Below, piece by piece: positions 36,218-45,799 of a stretch of DNA of 64,000 nucleotides. Every line of letters begins with the position of its first letter. Position 1 is the first letter of the stretch. Position numbers and translations under genes: made by a program. The stretch is from an uncultured Oscillospiraceae bacterium (lineage in GTDB: Bacteria; Bacillota; Clostridia; Oscillospirales; Acutalibacteraceae): the NCBI GenBank assembly GCA_905192745.1, contig CAJJLZ010000001.1, positions 124,001-188,000 on the forward strand. Direction: 5' to 3'. The notes under the pieces were generated by a model. The model saw only the letters and a list, made by a program, of their open reading frames with translations. It did not search any database and was not told the DNA's origin.

Positions 36218-36221
36218 CTTC

Positions 36222-38057
<1,836 letters not shown>

Positions 38058-38113
38058 CTCATTGTGTGCAGTTTGTTTTCATCCTATTCTATAAAAAGGA
38101 ACTATAAAACATG

Positions 38114-38300
38114 ATATCATAGCGCCGCCCAGCCGGCTTCTATGCCGGCCTTTCCCAGCGGCGCAATCGAAAATGCCTGCCGGCATTTTCCTTCCGCTGC
38201 TATTATATCATAGCGCCGCCCAGCCGGCTTCTATGCCGGCCTTCTCTGGCGGCGCAACGAAAAACGCTGCCGCGTTTTTCCCTGACGACATTATATCATA
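38114..38300 (-). repeat. Tandem two-hairpin repeat units upstream of lepA (locus B)
   Basis: Two units on the minus strand are delimited by ATATCATA copies at 38114, 38205 and 38293 (plus-strand coordinates), giving periods of 91 and 88 bases. The first has GAAAATGCC...GGCATTTTC like locus A; the second has GAAAAACGC...GCGTTTTTC. Both have a GCGCCGCC-closed second hairpin with an inner GCCGGC/GCCGGC helix. Each unit border reads TATGATATAAT or similar on the minus strand. Confidence 0.9.
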
Positions 38301-38363
38301 CTCGCCGCCGCAAATACAACCTTTCCTTGCCTCCGGGGAGCCTGCGAAAAAGAATGTCGAAAA

Positions 38364-38380
38364 GGTTACGGTTTGTAACC
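38364..38380. promoter_or_regulatory. Dyad GGTTAC-N5-GTAACC
   Basis: GGTTAC (38364-38369) and GTAACC (38375-38380) form an inverted repeat about 65 bases before the -35 box of the NlpC/P60-like gene. It could be an operator; no regulator is assigned. Confidence 0.35.
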
Positions 38381-38442
38381 GTTTGCTCCTCGTTTCCAGC
38401 GAAAAGTTTCAGAACTGTCATCCGATGGTAACAAGGCTGTTG

Positions 38443-38471
38443 TTGCCTTTGCCCCGATGGTGGAATATACT
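38443..38471 (+). promoter_or_regulatory. Promoter of the NlpC/P60-like lipoprotein gene
   Basis: TTGCCT (38443-38448), a 17-base spacer and TATACT (38466-38471), 36 bases before ATG 38508. Together with the repeats and the dyad this accounts for the 450-base gap after lepA. Confidence 0.65.
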
Positions 38472-38507
38472 GGGATCAGTAAGAAACCACAGGTTAAAGG
38501 AGATTGT

Positions 38508-39176
38508 ATGATTATGAAAAAAGTAATGCGGCTTGGCTGTCTCGCACTTTCCTTTGTCCTAAGCTGTGCCCTGTTGGCCGGCTGCGGCGAAAAAACAACG
38601 GACAATTCGTCCGCCCCGGATTCCACCCCGAGGACGACCGCTTCCACCAAACCGACGGAGGAGGCAACCACGAAGCCAACGGAGGCCCCCACCCAGTCCG
38701 CTTCGGATCCGACGACCACGCCGACGGAGACGCCGACGACCACGCCGACCGAGGAACCGACCACCGCGCCGACTACCGAGCCTTCGGCTCCCGCCGACGG
38801 AACAGCGGGCGGCAAGGCGGCGGCGCTGGCGAAGGAACTGCTTGGCAAGCCGTATAAATACGGCTCGGCCGGTCCCGACGCGTTTGATAATTCCGGCTTT
38901 CTGTATTACTGCTATGGACAGAACGGCGTGACGGTTCCCCGCCGCACCGGCGATCTGGCCAAGCAGGGGACGGAAGTGGCAAAAGAGAATCTTCTGCCCG
39001 GCGACGCGGTTTTCTTCTGGAGCGAAACAGCCGGTAATGTGGAATTCGCGGGCATTTATGTCGGGGACGGCAAATTTATCGCCGCCTGCAACGAAGAGGA
39101 ACCGGTGAAAGAACTGGATATGAACTGGGCTTATTTCGCACAGCGGTATATCGGCGCCCGCCGTTATGCCGGATAA
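38508..39176 (+). CDS. NlpC/P60-like lipoprotein lacking catalytic residues
   Basis: 222 residues. The signal ends in lipobox LLAGC (Cys26). A Thr/Pro/Glu-rich linker (about 30-100) probably spans the wall. The C-terminal 110 residues have the NlpC/P60 pattern (LLGKPYKYGSAGPDAFD, LLPGDAVFFW, AGIYVGDGKFIAA). The nucleophile Cys expected in D-C-S-G is Asn128 (FDNSGF), the catalytic His before the VGIY-type strand is Phe180, and the His of the F-I-H-A motif is Ala192. The protein is thus probably a binding or structural relative, not a hydrolase. AAAGGAG lies five bases before ATG 38508. Confidence 0.8.
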   Translation: MIMKKVMRLGCLALSFVLSCALLAGCGEKTTDNSSAPDSTPRTTASTKPTEEATTKPTEAPTQSASDPTTTPTETPTTTPTEEPTTAPTTEPSAPADGTAGGKAAALAKELLGKPYKYGSAGPDAFDNSGFLYYCYGQNGVTVPRRTGDLAKQGTEVAKENLLPGDAVFFWSETAGNVEFAGIYVGDGKFIAACNEEEPVKELDMNWAYFAQRYIGARRYAG

Positions 39177-39219
39177 ATTCCTCCTGTAACCGGCCCTTAA
39201 GGAAGGAAGTGGCACAAAA

Positions 39220-39369
39220 ATGACCGGTATGGAAAAGAAACGGGCGTTTCGATGGTTCCTTGCCGCGGCGCTGACGGCCCTGCTTTTCGTGGCCTGCACC
39301 ACCGGCCCGGTATCCGACCTGCCGCCCTCCGACAGAGGGCTTGCCGGGGCCACGGCCCTTTCTGAATAA
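39220..39369 (+). CDS. Small lipoprotein (49 aa)
   Basis: A 49-residue protein: MEKKRAFRW, a hydrophobic stretch (FLAAALTALLFVAC) with lipobox FVAC (Cys26), then only 23 mature residues rich in Pro, Ser and Asp. GGAAGGA lies about ten bases upstream. It follows the NlpC/P60-like gene by 43 bases and is probably in the same transcript, which ends at the hairpin at 39425. No family recognised. Confidence 0.6.
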   Translation: MTGMEKKRAFRWFLAAALTALLFVACTTGPVSDLPPSDRGLAGATALSE

Positions 39370-39424
39370 ATCTCCCGGATTCTTTGTCCTGGCCGGGAGG
39401 TATACCATCGGGATATTCCGAATG

Positions 39425-39464
39425 AAAAACGCCGTTCATGCATAAAGCATGGGCGGCGTTTTTA
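39425..39464 (+). terminator. Terminator after the small lipoprotein gene
   Basis: A 17-bp stem with two G-U pairs (39425-39441 with 39447-39463), an ATAAA loop and a T-run. Confidence 0.85.
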
Positions 39465-39473
39465 TGACAAAAA

Positions 39474-39732
39474 ATCCACCAGCTTAGCTGGTGGATAAAA
39501 AGTTTAATTTGACTTTTAAATTATGTATGATATAATTTTTATATGTGATATATTTTTATCTGAAATTCCCTGTGTTTCTGTGGGTAGAATGGATGCAAAT
39601 GGGATTATACCGCAGTTCATAGACGAATACTGCGTTATAATAATATTTTTACAGAAAGGGTGCTGAACATGAAATACACAATTATATTTACCCAAACCAA
39701 ATTAAGGAGGGTGTCCATATCCTAGCCCTCCT
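39474..39732 (+). mobile_element. AT-rich segment bounded by hairpins, possible IS200/IS605-type remnant
   Basis: The segment begins with a perfect 10-bp hairpin, ATCCACCAGC-TTA-GCTGGTGGAT (39474-39496), and ends with a weaker one (AGGAGGG 39705-39711 with CCCTCCT 39726-39732). It is much richer in A+T than the flanks and holds a promoter (TTGACT 39509-39514, TATAAT 39531-39536). It contains no transposase, only a short open frame from 39669 (MKYTIIFTQTK). IS200/IS605-family elements have subterminal hairpins of this kind. The remnant interpretation is inference. Confidence 0.35.
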
Positions 39733-39749
39733 AAGAACAGGAGAATTGT

Positions 39750-40571
39750 ATGCCTTTAAATTTAAACTGGATTAACCTTGCAGAATATTCTTTCAACAGC
39801 TTTCTCCTTTTGGAACGATTTCAAATCCGTCTCATGCTGAACGCGGGAGGTTGGGGATGCGACAAAGAAAAATGGGAGGAGTGCATGGGGATCGCGTTGA
39901 AAGCGAATCCCGCCGTCCCATGGTATTTGGCGCATCGTTGTCCGGAGTGCGCGTCGTTCGTGGAAGAACTGGTGAGGAACGCACCTTCCGTAACAGACGG
40001 CGACAAAATTCGAGAAGCCGAGGAATATGCTTTATCAAGTGTAGAGGACTTTACCATTTATACGACACCGGAGGTTATGGATGAACAGTGTGATTTTATC
40101 CGGGGCTGGAATAAGGAACGTTTATTTGACCTTGCAGACTTGTCAGAGAAGGTCGTTCTGGATGTGGGTGCTGGTTCCGGACGGTTGACTTTTGCTGCCG
40201 CCGAAAAGGCCAAGTGGGTTTACGCGGTTGAACCGGTTGGCACGCTTCGTGAATTTATGCGTGACAAGATCAAAAGAGAAGGGATCCAGAACGTTCGGGT
40301 TCTGGACGGCTTCGTGGAAGAAATTCCTTTCCCCGATGATACTTTCGATGTGGTGATGTCCGGTCATGTTGTTGGAGATGATTATGACGGAGAAATCGCT
40401 GAATTGACCAGGGTTTGCAGGGCTGGAGGCTGGTTACTCGACTGTCCGGGGGATTCTGAACGAAACTTGACACCAAGTGATGAGCTTACAAGACGTGGAT
40501 GGGATGAAATCCACTACATCGGTAGTTTTGGAAAAGATGTCTTTCTTTATCGCAAACAGATAACTAAATAA
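39750..40571 (+). CDS. Class I SAM-dependent methyltransferase
   Basis: 273 residues. The Rossmann-fold motif I is VLDVGAGSGRLTFAAA near residue 132, followed by the acidic motif II region VYAVEPVG, the motif IV region FDVVMSGHVVGDD and a post-motif LTRVCRAGGWLLDCPG, all typical of small-molecule or ubiE-like methyltransferases. The N-terminal 100 residues contain HRCPECASFVEEL, with a Cys pair. AGGAGA lies seven bases before ATG 39750. Codon use and base content are clearly more AT-rich than the neighbours, which suggests acquisition by transfer. The substrate is unknown. Confidence 0.8.
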   Translation: MPLNLNWINLAEYSFNSFLLLERFQIRLMLNAGGWGCDKEKWEECMGIALKANPAVPWYLAHRCPECASFVEELVRNAPSVTDGDKIREAEEYALSSVEDFTIYTTPEVMDEQCDFIRGWNKERLFDLADLSEKVVLDVGAGSGRLTFAAAEKAKWVYAVEPVGTLREFMRDKIKREGIQNVRVLDGFVEEIPFPDDTFDVVMSGHVVGDDYDGEIAELTRVCRAGGWLLDCPGDSERNLTPSDELTRRGWDEIHYIGSFGKDVFLYRKQITK

Positions 40572-40580
40572 ACAGCATAA

Positions 40581-40634
40581 CACATGAAAACACACCCGAC
40601 AGGTCTTTCGGCCTGTCGGGTGTGTTTTCATGTG
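40581..40634. terminator. 23-bp perfect palindrome between convergent genes
   Basis: Bases 40581-40603 pair perfectly with 40612-40634 around an eight-base loop (TCTTTCGG). It lies between the methyltransferase gene and the convergent nrdG and marks the return to high-GC sequence. Confidence 0.8.
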
Positions 40635-40676
40635 GAGGGAGATCGGTTCTGGCGTACCATTTTCCGGCGGGCCGGT

Positions 40677-41201
40677 TTACAGGCCAGGTACTTCCACCGC
40701 TTCGCCTTTCCGCAGGGAAGCGGGAACATCCAGCATCCGCTGATTCCGGGAACCGCGGAAGGGGAGCATGAGGGTCTTTTCCGCGAGGAGAAAAGGGCCG
40801 TCAATCAGAATGTCGGTTTCTTCCAGCAGTTCCCGCCAGGCGTTGTCCTCATCCGCACCCTCCAGCAGACGCTCAAAGGTGTAGCCGGTGAAGGTGATCA
40901 CGTCCTTTCCCAGCGCGTGGATGCGCCGGGCCAGCGCGGCGCAGGCGGCGGCCTGCGCGAACGGGTCGCCGCCGGACAGGGTGATCCCCTTGAGCATCGG
41001 GTTTTTCCGGAATTCCGCGACAAGGTTATCGATTCGGCTGTCGTAGCCGCCGGCCGGGTCGTGGGTGCCGGGATTATGACAGCCGGGACAGTGGTGGGGG
41101 CAGCCTTGGGTGAACACCACAAAACGGATGCCCGGGCCGTCCACAATGGATTCGCGGATTACCCCGGCGAGCCGAAGGGTTTCGGGAAGCTCAGCGGGCA
41201 T
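40677..41201 (-). CDS. nrdG: Anaerobic ribonucleotide reductase activating protein
   Basis: A 174-residue radical SAM enzyme that places the glycyl radical on NrdD. The 4Fe-4S motif is CPHHCPGC (CX3CX2C) near residue 34, followed by GITLSGGDPF and an ITFTGYTFE segment. It lies 134 bases downstream of nrdD on the same strand. Confidence 0.94.
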   Translation of the reverse strand: MPAELPETLRLAGVIRESIVDGPGIRFVVFTQGCPHHCPGCHNPGTHDPAGGYDSRIDNLVAEFRKNPMLKGITLSGGDPFAQAAACAALARRIHALGKDVITFTGYTFERLLEGADEDNAWRELLEETDILIDGPFLLAEKTLMLPFRGSRNQRMLDVPASLRKGEAVEVPGL

Positions 41202-41224
41202 ATGGAAAGGCTCCTTTCGTTCCC

Positions 41225-41310
41225 GATTCTGCGTAAAACCTTTCCCGCGCAGAATCTTTTTTCGGAAAGACAGGCAGGCCGGGGAGACGCGCCCCGTCGG
41301 CCTGCCTGTC
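41225..41310 (-). terminator. Two hairpins between nrdD and nrdG
   Basis: A 13-bp stem (41269-41281 with 41298-41310) enclosing a GGGG/CCCC helix is followed, toward nrdG, by a 9-bp stem (41225-41233 with 41248-41256). The second has a T6 run only on the plus strand. They may reduce transcription into nrdG or protect the nrdD message. Confidence 0.5.
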
Positions 41311-41335
41311 TTTGCAAATACTAAAGAAGAGCGGC

Positions 41336-43684
41336 TCAGATCTGTTCCATCTCGCCCTTGCCGGTGCCGAGGGAGTGCTTCACCCGGTCCCGGACCTCCG
41401 CGTATTTCGCGTCGTTGAACCGGTCGAGAGTACCGACGAGATAGCCGGTGATCCGGCGGATCCGTTCAAAGTTCGGCTGGCCGTCGCCTTCGCTCCGCCC
41501 GCATTTCGGGCAGGCGTCCCCGATAATGCCGGTGTAGCCGCAGACCGGGTCGCGGTCCACCGGATGGTTGACCGAACCGTAGCCGACGCCGGCTTCCTTC
41601 ATCGCGCGGACTACCGCCTCAAAGGCGTCGAGGTTGGTGCAGGGGTCGCCGTCCAGCTCCACATAGGTGATGTGGCCGCCGTTGGTCAGCTCGTGATACG
41701 GCGCTTCGATCGCGATTTTGTCAAAGGCGTTGATGTCGTAATACACCGGCACATGGAAGGAGTTGGTGTAGTATTCCCGATCGGTCACGCCGGGGATGAT
41801 GCCGTATTTTGCCTTGTCCATCCGGACGAAACGGCCGGAGAGTCCTTCCGCCGGGGTGGCGATCAGGGAGAAGTTCAGCCCGTATTTTTTGCTCGCCTCG
41901 TCCATCCGCTTGCGCATATAGCCCACGATCTCCAGCCCGAGATTCTGTGCCTCGCGGGATTCTCCATGGTGGGCGCCGATCAGCGCCTTCAGGCATTCCG
42001 CCAGACCGATAAAGCCGAGGGTCAGGGTGCCGTGCTTCAGCACCTCCCGCACCTCATCGTCCGGGCCGAGCTTGTCCGAGTCAATCCAGATCCCCTGTCC
42101 CATCAGGAAGGGGTAGTTGCGTACCTTTTTCTGGCACTGAATCTCAAACCGCTCCAGCAGCTGGCCGATTACCAGATCGATTTTGCGGTCGAGATCCTCG
42201 AAGAACCATTCCACGCTGCCGTGACTGCGGATAGCGATCCGGGGCAGGTTGACCGAGGTGAAGGAGAGATTGCCGCGGCCGAACACCACTTCGCGATCGG
42301 GGTCGTAGGTGTTGGCCATCACGCGGGTACGGCAGCCCATATAGGCGACTTCGGAATTCGGGTCGCCCTCGCGGTAATATTTGAGGTTGAAGGGGGCGTC
42401 GATGAAGGAGAAGTTGGGGAACAGGCGCTTTGCGCTCACCCGGCAGGCCAGCTTGAACAGGTCGTAGTTCGGTTCCCCCTCGTTGTAGTTGATGCCGTCC
42501 TTTACCTTGAAGATATGGATGGGGAAAATGGGGGTTTCGCCGTTGCCCAGCCCCGCCTCGGTGGCGAGAAGGACGTTTTTCATTACCATCCGGCCTTCCG
42601 GCGAGGTATCCAGTCCGTAATTGATGGAGCTGAAGGGAATCTGCGCGCCGGCGCGGGAATGCATGGTGTTCAGGTTATGCACGAACGCTTCCATCGCCTG
42701 ATAAGTGGTGCGGTCGGTTTCGCTGACGGCGCGGCGGCGGATAAATTTCTGAATTTTTCCGGCCGTGGCGGCGTCCAGCCGCTCGGCCAGAACGTCGGCC
42801 TCCGCTTCGCGGTAACCGTTGTTGTCGGCCAGCACCGGCTGTACGCCGGAGCGGGCGGCCGCTTCGTTCATGACCGACGCGGCGTCGGCGGCGCCGTCCT
42901 CCGTGTCGGTCAGCAGCTCCAGAGCACGGGCCAGATTCTGGCGATAGACGCGGCGGTAGGTCTTGGCGACCCCCTTCGCCATAGCATAATCGAAGTTCGG
43001 CACGCTCTGCCCGCCGTGCTGGTCGTTCTGATTGGACTGGATGGCGATGCAGGCCAGCGCGGAATAGCTGGCGATGTCGTTCGGCTCCCGCAGGAAGCCG
43101 TGACCGGTGGAAAAGCCGCCTTCAAACAGCCGGTCAAGGTCGATTTGGCAGCAGGTAGTGGTGAGGGTGAGAAAATCCAGATCATGGATATGAATGTCTC
43201 CGTTGCGGTGGGCTTCCGAATACTTGGGGTTGAGCACGAACATCTCGTAAAACTGCTTTGCGCTTTCGGAGCCGTATTTCAGCATGGTGCCCATGGCGGT
43301 ATCGCCGTCGATGTTGGCGTTTTCCCGCTTCACGTCGTTTTCACTGGCGTCCTTGAAGGTCAGATCCTCCAGCGTTTTCATCAGCCGGGTATTCATTTCC
43401 CGCACGCGGGAGCGTTCCGCCCGGTAAAGGATAAATTCTTTCGCGGTGCGGGCATGGCCGTTTTCAATCAGCACCTTCTCCACGGTATCCTGCACCTGCT
43501 CGACGGTGGGCGCTTTTCCGTCCGCGGCGGCGGACAGCTCCTCCACCACTTGGTTAGCCAGACCCAGGGACGTTTGATAGTCGTGTCCGCCGATAGCCTG
43601 CGCCGCCTTATAAATCGCGCTGGCGATCTTTTCGGTGTCGAATGCCGCGGTGCGCCCGTCGCGCTTAACAATGGTAGTAATCAT
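41336..43684 (-). CDS. nrdD: Anaerobic ribonucleoside-triphosphate reductase
   Basis: A 782-residue class III ribonucleotide reductase that makes deoxynucleoside triphosphates without oxygen. The N-terminus is an ATP-cone (TTIVKRDGRTAAFDTEKIAS). The catalytic barrel includes DIHIHDLDFLT and INYGLDTSPEGR. The C-terminus has the zinc site (VCGY...CPKCG) and the glycyl-radical loop RRITGYLVG. ATG 43684 has GGGAGG eight bases upstream; an in-frame start 32 codons earlier lies in the promoter region. A consensus promoter and an NrdR-like box precede it. Confidence 0.96.
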   Translation of the reverse strand: MITTIVKRDGRTAAFDTEKIASAIYKAAQAIGGHDYQTSLGLANQVVEELSAAADGKAPTVEQVQDTVEKVLIENGHARTAKEFILYRAERSRVREMNTRLMKTLEDLTFKDASENDVKRENANIDGDTAMGTMLKYGSESAKQFYEMFVLNPKYSEAHRNGDIHIHDLDFLTLTTTCCQIDLDRLFEGGFSTGHGFLREPNDIASYSALACIAIQSNQNDQHGGQSVPNFDYAMAKGVAKTYRRVYRQNLARALELLTDTEDGAADAASVMNEAAARSGVQPVLADNNGYREAEADVLAERLDAATAGKIQKFIRRRAVSETDRTTYQAMEAFVHNLNTMHSRAGAQIPFSSINYGLDTSPEGRMVMKNVLLATEAGLGNGETPIFPIHIFKVKDGINYNEGEPNYDLFKLACRVSAKRLFPNFSFIDAPFNLKYYREGDPNSEVAYMGCRTRVMANTYDPDREVVFGRGNLSFTSVNLPRIAIRSHGSVEWFFEDLDRKIDLVIGQLLERFEIQCQKKVRNYPFLMGQGIWIDSDKLGPDDEVREVLKHGTLTLGFIGLAECLKALIGAHHGESREAQNLGLEIVGYMRKRMDEASKKYGLNFSLIATPAEGLSGRFVRMDKAKYGIIPGVTDREYYTNSFHVPVYYDINAFDKIAIEAPYHELTNGGHITYVELDGDPCTNLDAFEAVVRAMKEAGVGYGSVNHPVDRDPVCGYTGIIGDACPKCGRSEGDGQPNFERIRRITGYLVGTLDRFNDAKYAEVRDRVKHSLGTGKGEMEQI

Positions 43685-43742
43685 GAAAACGGCCTCCCTT
43701 TTCAACATTTCAACATCTTTCCACCCCTTTGGTGAAAAGAGA

Positions 43743-43808
43743 ATACTATATATTGTGGTGATTTTGGCGTCCGTGCTCAATTATAGCCAAGATATGGGTG
43801 CTTGTCAA
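43743..43808 (-). promoter_or_regulatory. nrdD promoter with NrdR-like box
   Basis: On the minus strand TTGACA (43803-43808), a 17-base spacer and TATAAT (43780-43785) form a perfect promoter. Just downstream, CCACAATATATAGTAT (43743-43758) resembles the 16-bp NrdR box (ACAC-AATATAT-GTGT type). Only one box is clear, while NrdR usually uses two. No nrdR gene lies in the window. Confidence 0.6.
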
Positions 43809-43913
43809 CAGGAAAAGCCCCTGTTTTCCGCCGCAGAGGACGCGGCGTTCCGGCTTTCGCTGTGACGATTCTTCACGGCGGGAAGGGCTCATGCACGTTT
43901 TATCCATATAAAA

Positions 43914-43947
43914 ACGGGCGAAAACGGCTGTCAGCCGTCTTCGCCCG
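43914..43947 (-). terminator. Terminator after spoVAD
   Basis: An imperfect 15-bp stem (about 43915-43929 with 43933-43947) followed on the minus strand by TTTTT. It lies about 95 bases beyond the spoVAD stop. With the nrdD promoter this accounts for the 43685-44039 gap. Confidence 0.75.
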
Positions 43948-44039
43948 CGGGCGTATGGTGGATTTGTGGGGGGAAAGGGGGTTCCCTTTCAGCAAAACGG
44001 AAAAATTTATCATGAAATTTTGGCGGCGGAAGGAACCCT

Positions 44040-45065
44040 CTAAGCGCCGCCCGCCACCAGATGGACCAGATGAGCGATACCGGGGATGCTTTCTCCCTGC
44101 TGGGAGGAGGTGGGGGACATCAGCGCGCCGGTGCCGACGAACAGGACGCTGTTCAGCTCCCCGCGCTCCATTTTCCCCAGAATATAGGAACAGAGCACCG
44201 CCGCCGAACAGCCGCAGCCCGACCCGCCGGCGTGTACGTCCTGCTTGCTCCGGTCGAAGATCAGCAGTCCGCAGTCGGTGTAGTTGGCTCCAAGCGGGTA
44301 CCCCTTCCGCTCGCTGAGCTGACGGAGCAGGTCGCTTCCCACCGCGGCGAGATCGCCGGTGATAATCAGGTCATAATCATCCGGCCGGGTGGCGGTATCC
44401 TGAAAGAAGGAGGCGAGGGTTTCGGCCGCGGCCGGGGCCATCGCCGCCCCCATGTTGTTGGCGTCGGTGATTCCGAGGTCGGTGATACAGCCGATGGTCG
44501 CGGCGGCGATCCGGACCCCGCTGCCTCCCATCCCGACCACCGCCGCGCCGGAGGCGGTCGCTGTCCACTGGGCGGTCTGGGGGCGCTGTCCGCCGTATTC
44601 CAGCGGGAAACGGAACTGCCGTTCCGCCGCGCAGAAATGGGAGGAGGTGACGGCGCAGCAAAGGTCGGCCGCGCCGCTGTCCACAAAAATTGCCGACAGG
44701 GCCAGCGTCTGCGCCATGGTGGAGCAGGCGCCGAACTGGCCGAGAAGAGGCACCCCGTATTCCCGCATTCCAAAGGTGGAGGCGATGCTCTGGTTCAGCA
44801 GGTCGCCCGCAAACAGGTAATTGAGCTGGGAGGGAGACATCCCGGCCTTGTTCATCGCCCGGGTAAACGCTTCCCGCTGGAGAGCGCTTTCCGCCTTTTC
44901 CCAGGTTTTTTCTCCCAGAGTGGTGTCCTCAAAGATCATATCGAAATACCGTGCGAGCGGGCCTTCGCCCTCCCGCTTGCCCACCACCGCCGCGTAGCCG
45001 AGAATGGTCGGCCGGGAGGAGAGGGTTACGGTGTATTGTCCTTTGCGTTCCGGCATCGTTTCCAC
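44040..45065 (-). CDS. spoVAD: Stage V sporulation protein AD
   Basis: A 341-residue thiolase-fold protein of the spore SpoVA channel, which moves dipicolinic acid into the developing spore and out on germination; SpoVAD binds dipicolinate. Motifs: FGACSTMAQTLALS around the thiolase-like Cys, FPLEYGGQRPQTAQWTATAS, DANNMGAAMAPAA and the GSGCGCSA segment. The length is normal. It follows spoVAC by 44 bases. Confidence 0.95.
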   Translation of the reverse strand: METMPERKGQYTVTLSSRPTILGYAAVVGKREGEGPLARYFDMIFEDTTLGEKTWEKAESALQREAFTRAMNKAGMSPSQLNYLFAGDLLNQSIASTFGMREYGVPLLGQFGACSTMAQTLALSAIFVDSGAADLCCAVTSSHFCAAERQFRFPLEYGGQRPQTAQWTATASGAAVVGMGGSGVRIAAATIGCITDLGITDANNMGAAMAPAAAETLASFFQDTATRPDDYDLIITGDLAAVGSDLLRQLSERKGYPLGANYTDCGLLIFDRSKQDVHAGGSGCGCSAAVLCSYILGKMERGELNSVLFVGTGALMSPTSSQQGESIPGIAHLVHLVAGGA

Positions 45066-45109
45066 GCCTTTCTTTATAAAATAATGCAGCTATGGGAAGG
45101 ACGGACGGG

Positions 45110-45556
45110 CTACTGGAACAGCTTGATTAAGTTAAGGATCAGGCCATACAGGATAGAGGCGGTGATACCGTATACCAGCACCGGTCCGGCGATGGTGAAC
45201 ATCTTGGCTGCCAGACCCAGCACCAGCCCTTCGGTTTTGAACTCGATGGCGGGGGAAACAATAGCGTTGGCAAAGCCGGTAATCGGCACCAGCGTGCCTG
45301 CTCCCGCGTGCTTGGCGATGTTGTCGTACACGTTGAACGCAGTCAAAATCGCGCTGGCGGCGATCAGGGTGATGGAGCAGACCAGCCGCGCGTCCTTCAG
45401 CTCCATGCCGGCATTCTGCACCAGATTGACGATCACCTGCCCGAGCGCGCAGATCAGCCCGCCCACGATGAACGCCTTGATGCAGTTTTTGAGCACCGGG
45501 GATTTCGGGGCGGACTGCTTGTTCATTTGCCGGTATTCCTGTCCGGTAACCTCCAT
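45110..45556 (-). CDS. spoVAC: Stage V sporulation protein AC
   Basis: A 148-residue membrane protein with four hydrophobic segments. SpoVAC forms the mechanosensitive part of the spore dipicolinate channel. FIVGGLICALGQ, GAGTLVPITGFANAIVSPA and FKTEGLVLGLAAKMFTIAGP are typical. ATG 45556 has GAGGAG eight bases upstream, so the longer open frame is rejected. It heads a two-gene spoVAC-spoVAD unit; no spoVAE follows. Confidence 0.94.
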   Translation of the reverse strand: MEVTGQEYRQMNKQSAPKSPVLKNCIKAFIVGGLICALGQVIVNLVQNAGMELKDARLVCSITLIAASAILTAFNVYDNIAKHAGAGTLVPITGFANAIVSPAIEFKTEGLVLGLAAKMFTIAGPVLVYGITASILYGLILNLIKLFQ

Positions 45557-45732
45557 GGAAAAACACTCCTCTGAATCATGATGGAATAGCCCTATTTTTC
45601 CGCGGAATACCGGATTTATGCAGGGCGGGACGCGCTTTCTTTGGATTCGCCGGATTTCCCGCGCTGGAAAGCAAAAAGCGGAGAGGACGATATGACGCCG
45701 AATAAAAAAGAGAAAAAACGGTAGGATCCCCC

Positions 45733-45787
45733 TTGACAACGCGGAAAAAGCGTGTATTATTGTATTACAAAGTTAATACAATAATAC
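45733..45787 (+). promoter_or_regulatory. Promoter and palindromic operator of the GntR/ABC operon
   Basis: TTGACA (45733-45738), 16 bases, TATTAT (45755-45760). A perfect 14-bp inverted repeat, GTATTATTGTATTA (45754-45767) and TAATACAATAATAC (45774-45787), with a six-base centre, covers the -10 and the expected transcription start. This is the form and location expected for autorepression by the YtrA-type regulator that follows. Confidence 0.8.
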
Positions 45788-45799
45788 AGAGGTGATCGT

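Noticed and set aside
41312..43735. Long open frame antisense to nrdD
   Set aside because: nrdD is complete on the minus strand with glycyl-radical and zinc motifs; the antisense product has no recognisable features.
43802..44317. Plus-strand open frame across the nrdD-spoVAD gap
   Set aside because: It overlaps the spoVAD terminator and 3' end and is Arg-rich, as expected for a shadow frame.
45692..45724. Ten-codon frame (MTPNKKEKKR) with an SD-like sequence before the GntR gene
   Set aside because: It ends before the promoter of the next gene and cannot be a leader peptide of that operon; too short to support as a gene.
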